A stretch of 64,000 nucleotides of DNA from Magicicada septendecula (lineage: Eukaryota > Arthropoda > Insecta > Hemiptera > Cicadidae). Location of the stretch: positions 1 through 64,000 of the forward strand of contig JAWRYS010000734.1 of assembly GCA_034769895.1 (NCBI GenBank), in the 5' to 3' direction. This document shows positions 8,933 through 18,003 of this stretch, in pieces. Below the pieces are notes generated by a model that saw only the letters and a list, made by a program, of their open reading frames with translations, was not told the origin of the DNA and made no database searches. The translations under genes were made by a program, and so were the position numbers. Within the stretch, counting starts at the first letter, position 1. Every line of letters begins with the position of its first letter.

Positions 8933-9028
8933 TATTTACAAAATAAATCTGACGAAAAATCTGCGCTCGTAAAAACACAATGTTGCCGCTAAGACCGCAA
9001 GCCATTTACTGACAGAGAATAAACATTT

Positions 9029-9080
9029 GTTTAATCGGGAACTGAAAATTATTCTTTATATATTTTAATTAATAAAAAAA
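9029..9080 (-). pseudogene. Remnant of a further BIR gene tail
   Basis: The bases here closely resemble the 3' end of the single-BIR gene at 8.62-8.65 kb (shared ATTCTTTATATATT and flanking bases). On the minus strand they encode IKIYKE, matching RIYKE in the intact gene. Nothing upstream of it resembles BIR; the tRNA-like sequence follows immediately. This points to a fourth, degraded copy in the BIR array. Confidence 0.4.
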
Positions 9081-9174
9081 ATATGATTTGGTAATGCGAG
9101 GGATCGAACCTACGAACTAATAATACTGATAAAACCGTTATAGGATACAATTAACGCACACGACCAAATCATAT
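9081..9174 (-). other. tRNA-like sequence with B-box and long inverted ends
   Basis: Read on the minus strand, the stretch contains GGTTCGATCCC, a perfect Pol III B-box/T-loop type motif. It is followed by seven bases that pair six of seven with the 5' acceptor-like GGTCGTG. A four-pair D-stem (CGTT/AACG) also fits. The outer bases form a perfect inverted repeat of at least 12 bp (ATATGATTTGGT with ACCAAATCATAT), longer than a tRNA acceptor. The anticodon arm does not fold convincingly, and the T-stem pairs only in part. It is therefore either a degenerate tRNA, a tRNA-derived SINE head or a virus-type tRNA-like gene. Confidence 0.3.
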
Positions 9175-9267
9175 TTGATAAATAATAATTTTAAAACGAT
9201 ACTAAACGAATAATTCAAAATAAAAAAAGCGCATACATTTCCAGATAAAACTTGTTTATTACTACTA

Positions 9268-9783
9268 CTATTTTTCCGCACACTGTCTCTTGTGCAATTT
9301 AATTAATACACAGTCTGGCGAAGCTTTCGCGTGTTCGAGCCAAGGATCGTCAGTCTCCTTCCAATCACAAAGTACTATTCCGCATTCAACACATATTACG
9401 TCGTCTTCCATTCCGGTGTAATAAAATCCCGCTGATACCAGTCTCTCGACTGACGGGTAACGTTTTCGCCATCGAGGAAACGCAAATGATGCTTCCATCT
9501 GTTTCCGCGCTTCTCGAACACATTTCACAGCGATTGGATAATTTGTAATACACTCTCTCGATTTAGCGTAATCTTCAAATTTATAATACCTATCGCGAAT
9601 CATTCCGCATTTCGGATATAAAAGTTTATGCATGAACTGGATATGCGCGATTGTCAGATATACTTTTGTTTTAAAACCGCACTTGCCGCATTTAATATTA
9701 TCTGAATTAGTTATAAAAACAAAACCTTCGTTGTCAAAAAAATCTAGCACAATCTGGACGGGTGTAACACGCGTTACAGACAT
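9268..9783 (-). CDS. Double-BIR IAP-like protein 3
   Basis: Starting at the ATG at 9783 (MSVTRVTPVQIVLDFF) this gives about 171 residues; a longer frame to 9846 adds a hydrophobic leader that is not conserved in the paralogue. Two BIR zinc motifs have C-x2-C-x16-H-x6-C spacing: CGKCGFKTK to HKLLYPKC, and CVECGIVLCDW to HAKASPDC, with SAGFYYTG before the second. It is the outermost gene of the element and shares much sequence with the two other BIR genes, so they arose by duplication. No RING domain is present. Role inferred: blocking of caspase-driven death. Confidence 0.8.
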   Translation of the reverse strand: MSVTRVTPVQIVLDFFDNEGFVFITNSDNIKCGKCGFKTKVYLTIAHIQFMHKLLYPKCGMIRDRYYKFEDYAKSRECITNYPIAVKCVREARKQMEASFAFPRWRKRYPSVERLVSAGFYYTGMEDDVICVECGIVLCDWKETDDPWLEHAKASPDCVLIKLHKRQCAEK

Positions 9784-9929
9784 CTTAAACGAAAATCTCG
9801 TATTAACTGAAAAAATTGATACGTAAACAATACCAAACAACATCATTAATACTTATAAAAAAATATATCACGCCATTATCCCTTCTCCTAAACATTTGTT
9901 TACAAACAGACGCGCTCCGGCGGTCGCCG

Positions 9930-10695
9930 CCGAACTCCGAATGTTTACGTTTACGTTTTTCGTGTCCCAGCTTTACTTTGTTTACGGACGAGTGTTTATG
10001 TTTACGTTTGTTACTGGGTCAGCGTGTCGTCGATCGGCGGCGGCCAAGGAAAACAACGAGAGAGAGAAAAAAACGTAAACATAAACATTCTCTCTCGGCA
10101 CAAACGTAAACAACGCAAAGCTGGGACACGAAAAACGTAAACATAAACACGAGGAGGTCGATGACCGCGACGCGGCGGCGGTGGGTGCGGGGCGAGGCGG
10201 GGGTGGGAAGGAAGGAAAGAAATGTAAACATAAACAGACGAGAGGACGTAAACAACGCAAAGCTGGGACACGCGGTGGAAAAAAACGTAAACATAAACAC
10301 GCGGAGGTCGATGACCGCGACGCGGCGGCGGTGGGTGCGGGGCGAGGCGGGGGTGGGAAGGAAGGAAAAAATGTAAACATAAACAGACGAGAGGACGTAA
10401 ACAACGCAAAGCTGGGACACGCGGTGGAAAAAAACGTAAACATAAACACGCGGAGGTCGATGACCGCGACGCGGCGGCGGTGGGTGCGGGGCGAGGCGGG
10501 GGTGGGGAGGAAGGAAAAATGTAAACATAAACAGAGGAGTGGGGGGCGTGGCGAGAGAGAAAAAATGTAAACAAACCGGAAAAAATGTAAACAAACGAGC
10601 GGAGTTCGGTGACCGCGCGGCGGTTATGTAGGTGAAGACGGGGGTGGAGGGAGTGAAAAAAATGTAAACATAAACAAACGAGGGGGGCGTGGCTG
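9930..10695. repeat. GC-rich minisatellite with GTAAACA clusters
   Basis: Tandem units of about 150 bp repeat at 10135, 10285 and 10434, with partial units on either side. Each unit contains GTAAACATAAACA, then GAGGTCGATGACCGCGACG, a purine/G-rich block (GCGGGGCGAGGCGGGGGTGG), and GTAAACAACGCAAAGCTGGG. GTAAACA occurs about thirteen times on the plus strand and a few times inverted at the left edge. The long open frames seen here on both strands come from this repetition and are not genes. It lies between the last Polinton gene and a LINE fragment. Confidence 0.85.
9941..10150. repeat. Imperfect inverted repeat at the minisatellite edge
   Basis: The left arm (about 9941-10012) reads ACGTTTTTCGTGTCCCAGCT and so on. 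The right arm (about 10070-10150) is its near reverse complement, including AGCTGGGACACGAAAAACGT. The spacer is about 55 bases and G/A-rich. The arms contain the same GTAAACA motifs as the tandem units, so the array flips orientation here. Confidence 0.7.
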
Positions 10696-12088
10696 TCCCA
10701 GAACCAACCTTTTATTACTACTACTACTTTTATTACTACTGTCGCCAGGGCGAGCAGGAGTCCGTTGCAGCTTCATTGGCTGATATAAATTCCTTGCATC
10801 CTCTATAACTGGCCGGATGGTCCCCGCCGCAGTTGCAGCAGATGGCGGTGAACCCCGTCTTGGGCTTATCACACCCACGATGAGGCTCGGCACACCGCAC
10901 ACAACGCGGAGGGTGGTTGCAGAATAAAGCTTGAGTGACCAAACCTCTGGCAGTAGAAACACTAAGAGGGGCCTGCCCGCGGACCGAAGGTGCAGGACGT
11001 TCTGGAGGCCATAGATCTCGAATTGCCCTACCTTAAGTAGTTTAACTATGAAACTGTTTACAGAACGGCGATCTTCCCCCTTGCCAACATGCAATACACT
11101 TACCGCCGTCGGCGAATAACCTAGGGCGACAAGCTCCTACCTGATGGTATCGGGAGCGATCCAGGAAGGGAGTCCTGAAATCACAATTTTAATTTCGCGC
11201 TCGGAAGGAAGCGCGAACGTATGAAAAGGAATCTTTTGTTGAGGAAAGCCTGTACCGATCGGAAGTCCGGGACGGTAGTGGCCGCAATTCGAAGTGAGGC
11301 GACTTGGAACTCCTCGAGTTTGGCCGAAGGAAGCAGGTTTTGCAGGGAACGAAGAATTTCCCTATAGTTTCGATTGTCGGGAATGACAGTCGGCGGAATT
11401 TTGGGTGTAGACACAGTTTTAGAAGGAGGCTGAGTTGGAAGATTGCCGCTGTTACCATGACTGAGACCGCGATGTGTTGGAGTGGCCGGAGGCGGGGTGG
11501 CAGCTAATTTTCGCTTGCGTTTGGCAGACTTGCCCTTCACAAGCGAAAATGCACCATCTCCCTTCCCCTCACTACACATCGACGCACAATCACTATCACT
11601 TTTACCTTCACTTTTACTACGAGGAGGCAGCGGGGTAGATTCAGGAGCGGTACCGCAGGTTTCCATTAAGGTTACCAGTGGTGCCGGCAAAAGAACGGGC
11701 TTTGCGTTCGACGCCATCTTGGGTGACCGAAATGAACGTCGAAGACGCAAATAAGGCTAGGAAAGAGTGACTCACCAGCACTGAAACACTACAATGGCAG
11801 CCGAAGAACACGAACACCAAACGCCCACTGCCACGAATCACAAAAACACTCGTGCACGGCACAATACACTGATGTAAATGTAGGACACTGTTGATGTAGA
11901 GCACTGATGATGATGATGGTGAAGAAAACAGGTTGATGAAGGTGCAGATAACTGGTAAAATCACAATTGCAAATGCCATACAGAGTAACGCATGCGTCTG
12001 TTCTCCGGTACCAGCGGCACGGCACGTGACACGAGAAGAAGATGAGGCGAGCCAATCAGGGATCAGCAGCCGAGACGTGACCAATGAA
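10696..12088 (-). mobile_element. Jockey-like LINE, 5' fragment
   Basis: On the minus strand the region holds an ORF1 with zinc knuckles (see the ORF1 entry) and about 370 bases upstream of it that contain no recognisable gene and may be the LINE 5' untranslated region. No endonuclease or reverse transcriptase ORF2 is present. The LINE stops in ORF1 where the GC-rich minisatellite begins. Keeping the 5' end while losing the 3' part is the reverse of normal LINE 5' truncation, so a rearrangement after insertion is likely. The boundary near 12.09 kb is where the next element starts. Confidence 0.6.
10739..11717 (-). pseudogene. LINE ORF1 (Gag-like, PRE_C2HC and zinc knuckles), broken
   Basis: The start is the ATG at 11717 in a good context (CCCAAGATGGCG; product MASNAKPVLLPAP). 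The N-terminal half is basic and Ser/Pro-rich (KGKSAKRKRKLAATPPPAT). A PRE_C2HC-type RNA-binding stretch follows in another frame (REIKIVISGLPSWIAPDTIR, then a stop). Zinc knuckles come next: CVRCAEPHRGC and CCNCGGDHPASYRGC near 10.8-10.9 kb. At least one frameshift near 11.2 kb and stops separate these parts, so it is not functional. ORF1 proteins of Jockey-type LINEs bind element RNA. The last residues run into the flanking minisatellite. Confidence 0.75.
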
Positions 12089-12129
12089 CGTGACCAACTA
12101 GTGGGGCTAGAAGAAAAGGAAGTACGACA

Positions 12130-13466
12130 TTCTAGCAGCGATTACGAAAAGGACAAGATGCATAAGAGGGCGGCATCATTGAAACGGACGAAGGAGGCCG
12201 AAAAAGAAGTTAGAGTGGAAGAAAAGGAAGTGACATCGGTTGAAGAGGTGGAGACAATATTAACCACAGCAGAACCAAACAAGACCACGGAATAAACGAA
12301 ATTGGATAGAATAATGGAAATGTTCCTACAATGGAAGAACGGAGAAAGGAGGACAAGCAGGAAAGCAAGAAAATCAGGAAGGAAGACAAGGAAGAAATGA
12401 ACACAAAATTTGATGGCATCGATGAAAATTTTAAGAAACAGGAGGAAAAATTCGACAGGAGTGAGGAGAGTTTTCAACAAATGAACGAGAAATTCGACAG
12501 GAGTGAGGAGAGTTTAAAACAAATAAATGAAAAAATAGTTAGTACAAACGAAAGTACTAAAGAAGACTTAAGGCAGACAATTAATGGAAATAATGAAACC
12601 TTACAACAGCGATTGACGGAGGACATTCAACAAAGAAATGAAGAGTTGAAAGAAGAATTGAGGGAACAATTGAAGGAGGACCATGAGAAAAATAAAGAAG
12701 AAATGAAGCAGCAAATGATGCACCAATTAATGGAGTACCGTGAAGAAATCAAGCAGATAAAAATGAAGAGAAATAAGAAGTGGGAAGAAAAAGTTACGAA
12801 GCAGATCAACTTAATGAAACATTAGATAATGGTTTCAAGAAATTGAATGAAACGCTATACAGCACTTCTGAAGGAACTAATGAAAAAATAGAAATTGAAG
12901 AAGACCCAAGTACATTGTTATCTCAAAATAAAAGTAACAAAAACAAAGAGAAAATTAAACACATAGAAACAAACCGTAGAGGAGTAAAGAAGAACCAAAT
13001 AATTAAGAAGATTAAGAAAACAAAAAATATAAGAAAAATATGTAAAAAGAAACTAATAAATACAAGATAAGAATTGGAGATGATGAAGAATGGATTAATA
13101 AATGTGTTTAATCTACCAATTACCGACCATGAAGAAATCATAAACTTCCAAGATTATAGGAGGAGGTCAATCAAAATTTTAGAAATGACTTACTAGAAAA
13201 CCACAGGTAACAATGTTAAAAAATCGATAGGTAAATGGAATATACCAAAAATAGAAAGGTATACTAAAATATCAGTGAAACCACCAATAATGAATGTACC
13301 ACTGGAATATCTGTTCAATGAAATAAATGGTAAAGTGATTGATGTAGGCATGGATACTAATGAACATATAGTATTAGAAGAATTGCAGTACAAGGTAACA
13401 GAGACATATATCACCAGGACAGAATTAAGTATGCACACACCAGAGCAGTCCGAACAACGGGGGTAA
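12130..13466 (+). pseudogene. Coiled-coil Gag-like ORF, copy A (broken)
   Basis: The protein is highly charged with long heptad stretches; two near-identical segments (EKFDRSEESFQQMNEKFDR) lie in the N-terminal half. It then has a Lys-rich middle (KKNQIIKKIKKTKNI) and an island NVFNLPITDHEEIINF. The C-terminus ends MDH near 13.48 kb, as in its relatives, which end MDHG. I recognise no enzyme domain. The position after a primer-binding site and the coiled coil suggest a Gag role. The frame is broken in this copy. Confidence 0.55.
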
Positions 13467-13902
13467 CTCATGTAATCATGGACCATTGGTAAACCAAGTG
13501 CAGATGAACACTGAAATATGGGACTGATTTCCTGATTACCGAACTAGCAAACCAATGGAAAAGAAGTAACACTAAATTAACTAAAATAGTTAATAATAAT
13601 CGAAGGAATTACGAAGAAGTTACTATTATTATACGTGGGACCTTACACTATAACAAGAGAAAAGGGCAATAACACTTATGAGATCACTCATCCCATCACC
13701 AAGAAAATAAAAGGTGTATACAATCAGGCATCGATTAAGAAATATTATGACAATCAGCACTGACTGATAAAACCAAAGGTGAGTAGACAACCAAAGTAAA
13801 TTAAATAAAAAAGATATAACAAAACAAACGAATAAGTTTACAAATAAAAGTGAATCAAAGAATAATAGCTGATGAAGAATAAATAAACTACCAAAATTCA
13901 AA

Positions 13903-14150
13903 AATATGTAAGATCAACTTACACTATTATTTAGAAAACATGTGAGATAAAGAAAAAAATATGTAAGATCAACTTACACTATTAGTTAGAAAACATGTGA
14001 GATAAAGAAAAAAAAATATGTAAGATCAACTTACGCCATTATCTAGAAAATATATGAGATAAAATAAACAAACGAAATGATAATAAAGAAGAAAATGTAT
14101 GATCAACTTCCACTACTATTTAGAAATAATATGTGAGATAAAATAAACAA
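13903..14150 (+). repeat. Tandem hairpin repeats in the tail of copy A
   Basis: Four units, 55-78 bases apart, each starting with GTAAGATCAACTTAC or a variant (a five-base stem GTAAG/CTTAC around a five-base loop) followed by TATTTAGAAAACATGTGAG-like sequence. Similar hairpins appear in the tails of all later copies. Confidence 0.75.
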
Positions 14151-14267
14151 ACCAAATGATCAAGAATGAAGTAAATAAAATAAATATTCTAAAAGATATA
14201 ATAAAAAATGAGATGAATCAAGGAGGAATTGAAAAGGAATAAAAATATTAATTGTGTCAATAAATAT

Positions 14268-17200
14268 TGTAACGCATAGTTTCTACGTGTCTGTGTAATG
14301 TATACCAATTTTGTATGTGTATAAAGTGTTAGTGCGTTTGTCTCGCACTGGGGTCGTTACATCAATTTTGCGCTAACCTTGTATATCGTCCTTAGCGTTG
14401 CGGTAATTACCAGTATAACTCGGCAGTAACCTTACTTGTTTATAAATATAGGGGTGTGTTAATCCCAGGTGGCGCCAAATTGTTTATTAAAACAATTAAA
14501 ATTACTTAATCAAGTGTTTTCAGCTGTGACGGTCGGGGCGTATAATAATTCCCGCTCGTGCCGCCTTCTGAATCGTGTCGATAGCTGTGTGAATGACCAC
14601 TCGAGCGCTGCTCATCAAACCTAGTCTTCGTAAATAAACACAAGTAATATAATGCACTCCCTATGAAATAATAACAACGGTTACTCCCTGTGATAGTTAT
14701 TTTTAATGGGTGATAATTAAAATGTTCAATTTGACAATTAGATTATAATAAATTTGCACTGACTTTTTACATGAAACACTTCCTCTCAAGGCTGACGAAT
14801 CGATTAAGGACGAGGTATTTACTCCAGCATGGCCGCTGAGGTGTTTAGCTATTATAATAATTTTCGTTCCAAAATCATTGGATTCTTTTGATTATGAGAT
14901 AAAGAATTCCTATGATTACAATAAAAGTATTTTACCTTACTCTAAGTGTACATAAATAATAAGATGTGTTGTTACAATCTGTGCTGTAGTGTCGTTAAAT
15001 GTGTTTTGAAAGTTCGTGTTTAAACAACAGGTTAGATTTTATGTTAACAAATTTTCAGTGTGTTTATTTTACTTAAATAATCTTTGAAAGAGAAATATTC
15101 GGTTTATAGTGAGATCAATTTACCTTTAGTAAAATTTAGAATGATTAGGTTTTTTGGAAATAGGTAATTCAATAGTACTTAACACATCAGCATGACTTGG
15201 TGTTTTCGTTAATTGGATCGGAACAGGATTGGGCTGCAACAAGTTCTTTTTTCATTGATCTATGGACTTAGACAGGTCTGGCGTCCTTTTCATATAATAT
15301 GTGGTCATAATTTTCTGTTAATTCTCAGTTTTATGGTCCTGGATCTTGAATGAACTGCTCTAATGGTCCATCAACTCCTTATACAGTCATGGTTATGAAC
15401 TTCGTTTACTGTTTTACATTATTTTATTAGAAAATTGGTCTTCCAAACTTTGGCTTCTGTACTGCTTGACTGACGCTTTTCGAGTAACGGTATTCAACGG
15501 TAATTTCCTCTTCAACGGTGGTTTCTATGGTAACGAAAGAATTCTGATTGGTTGAGATTGATATAAATCCATTGTTATCAAAATCTGAATTCTTTTCAAA
15601 ATCCTTGTATATCTTCTGACTGCTGTTATTCCTCTATCTTCCTTCCTGATTATTAAACATTGTCACTATAGTATTTATTTCCTTTCATAGATTATTTTGA
15701 TACCCCCACAAGTTTTGGTTATTTCATATTTTATGTTTTTTACAGTTATGTTAATACTTGTTAATTACATTTCTTTTTGTATACAAATGCTTATTATAAT
15801 ATTTTGTTTCACAAATGATTTACAATTTATTCTGGATGAGTCCTTCACCTCGGATTTGCTAATTTCTTTGTTAATTTGTTATAATTTGTATTTGTTTGTT
15901 TCTGACAGACATTTTCATAGGCCTAAGTAGCCATTATGGTATTTGACTTATTTCATTTAAATTACATCTCCTTTCAGCCTAATGGGCTTTATTTTGTTAT
16001 TATAATGGGTTGTGTTGTGTTTTTGGGTCTGTTTATGTGTGATTATCTTGTCACTATTATTTTATACATAATTGTTTACTATTTGGTTTCCACGTTTTCT
16101 AGTCATACATTTCTTAACGTTTATACTTATTTCCTTTTCCAATAATAACAATGTGGCTATTATTTACTACTTTTTGATCTTATTACATATAATAATTAGG
16201 CCTATGGTCTGTATAATTCTCACAGCCATATCCAATTCATAAACTTGCTTGAATAATTATTTAACTATTATTTGCTAATCTTTGTTTACAATTCATCTTA
16301 TTTTACATTATTTTTTAGTGTGATAAACAACATCACTTTTATGAACTTATAACGATGCCTTATAACATGGGTGTTTTTTGATTTGTTGTAATTACTTAAT
16401 TTTTAAACAATCTTTATTCTCCCTCCATGTTAACACTATCTGGTTTTTCCCTTCAAGGCATTCTTCCTTTTAATCATAATGGTATTTACTTAAATTTAAT
16501 AATAACATTCTTTCTTAAACTAGTTACTGTCTTATCAGTTTATACTGCTATTCTTAATTGCTACTATTTTTCACCTTTAATTATTTAGTGTTTCATTTGG
16601 ATTTATTAATTGTTAATGATTTTATCATTCACTATTTTTCACTATATTACCATTCTTTATTTTACACTATTCTCATTCAATCATCGCCTACACTTTTAAA
16701 TTATTTATAGTTTCTTATAATTTAATTAGTGTACCTTCTTTATCACTACACCTTGGGGTTTTTACACTTTCATTTTGCACTTCACAAATGTTTTTGTTTT
16801 TTAAGTGTTTCTGAATGGATAATCCCTCTAATTACTATCTCACTACCGTACTATCTCTTTCATTACAATATTTCCTTAATAATATTAACAATTTTATGTC
16901 CTTACATTTCTATCATTACATCTAACTCTAAATAGTGGGTTAGTTTGTTTTTTCTCTTTATCTTTAATATTGTTTAATTGAGTTTCTTCTATAGATTGTT
17001 ATTGTCCATTAATGGATAACAATATTTACTTTTGTTTTCTCTTTTCCTAGGTTAATTATTGGTCTTGTTTCCAATATTACTGTTGAGTGCATTATTTCTC
17101 CCGCTCTTTCTTTATTACTTGTTTGTGCATCATCATTGGTTTTCATTTTTATTTATTTCCCTTCATTTTGGGTTTGTTCCTTTTTCATTCCCCTTCTTCA

Positions 17201-18000
17201 TTTTCATTATATTTGGTTAATACTTTGTTTTTTCCACCTTCTCCTTTGGGTTCATTTTAACATGTTACATTGAGTCATTCAATTCCATGAATTTGTTTCA
17301 TTTTTGTTTGGTTTTGGTTTTCCCCTTCTTATTTTGGTTTGGTTAATCACCTTCTTCTCCTCTTTGGTTTTATTCTTGTTTGTTTTTTGTGGTTCCCTTC
17401 TTCTTTTGCTTCCTTTTGTTGGGTCAATCACTTGGGTTGGGTCATGTCGTCGTTTATCGAGTCATTGTCTTTATATTTTATTTATATTAAGCATTTTATT
17501 TAACATGAAGTATTATCTTATATTTAGAATTATCTTTTTTCCCTGGTACTGGGTTGGCTTATTTGTGTTGTAACAATATTAATGCTTCAAGTATATATTA
17601 ATGCTTCATTTTCATTATATTTGGTTAATACTTTGTTTTTTCCACCTTCTCCTTTGGGTTCATTTTAACATGTTACATTGAGTCATTCAATTCCATGAAT
17701 TTGTTTCATTTTTGTTTGGTTTTGGTTTTTCCCTTCTTCTTTTGGTTTGGTTAATCACCTTCTTCTCCTCTTTGGTTTTATTCTTGTTTGTTTTTTGTGG
17801 TTCCCTTCTTCTTTTGTTTCCTTTTGTTGGGTCAATCACTTGGGTTGGGTCATGTCGTCGTTTATCGAGTCATTGTCTTTATATTTTATTTATATTAAGC
17901 ATTTTATTTAACATGAAGTATTATCTTATATTTAGAATTATCTTTTTTTCCCTGGTACTGGGTTGGCTTATTTGTGTTGTAACAATATTAATGCTTCAAG
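14268..18000 (-). repeat. Inverted copy of the family's non-coding (LTR-like) module, D
   Basis: Read on the minus strand, this is homologous to about 32.1-35.3 kb. It contains the 100-base terminal block (TGTAACG...CGTTACA, 14268-14361), the GGCGCC motif near 14.47 kb, the segment with TCCCTATGAAATAAT near 14.66 kb, and the TCACTTGGGTTGGGTCATG segment near 17.43 and 17.84 kb. It ends on the left exactly at the TGTAACG end, where an LTR would end. The T-rich small frames on the plus strand (hydrophobic) are composition artefacts. No gene is present. Confidence 0.6.
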
Positions 18001-18003
18001 TAT
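17201..18003 (-). repeat. Two direct copies of a 408-bp segment
   Basis: The segment starting TTTTCATTATATTTGGTTAA at 17201 recurs at 17609 with few differences (period 408), through TTGTGTTGTAACAATATTAA. It is a local tandem duplication within the inverted module. Two similar hydrophobic frames (MFGFGF...) inside it are not thought to be genes. Confidence 0.85.

Larger units (their letters stand above)
1..9850 (-). mobile_element. Polinton/Maverick element, partial in window
   Basis: A run of closely packed minus-strand genes carries the Polinton hallmark set: retroviral-type integrase with chromodomain, packaging ATPase, adenain-like cysteine protease, and two capsid protein families. Gaps between genes are often under 40 bases and several neighbours overlap by a few bases, as in a virus genome. 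Polintons are large self-synthesising DNA elements that also encode virion proteins. The element is incomplete here: protein-primed DNA polymerase B and the left terminal repeat are not in the window. The right end is not defined; coding stops near 9.85 kb and a GC-rich minisatellite follows, which may be part of or beside the terminal repeat. Most reading frames are open, so the copy looks fairly young; about two of its genes are visibly broken. Confidence 0.9.
12089..14267 (+). mobile_element. Gag-only LTR-type element, copy A (partial)
   Basis: The copy begins at a degenerate primer-binding site (GACCAACTAGTGGGGCTAG) with no LTR upstream in place. It continues through a coiled-coil ORF to a tail of short repeats, ending where the inverted module D starts (14268). 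It is nearly identical to copy B over the ORF (12.33-13.67 kb against 25.37-26.71 kb). No protease, reverse transcriptase or integrase is present. It is a partial, broken copy. Confidence 0.6.

Noticed and set aside
9982-10594. Long open frames on both strands in the GC-rich repeat (VYVYVF- and NVNINTRR-type proteins)
   Set aside because: They follow the 150-bp tandem units, are mirrored on both strands, and show no domain; they are products of repetition.
11641-12295. Overlapping frames around the LINE 5' region suggesting a host gene
   Set aside because: Low-complexity, contradictory frames on both strands; the region is explained by the LINE leader and the start of copy A.
13900-14150. 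Possible CRISPR-like array (regular short repeats)
   Set aside because: The spacers are similar to each other and the units are diverged tandem repeats in an eukaryotic-type element tail; no cas genes.
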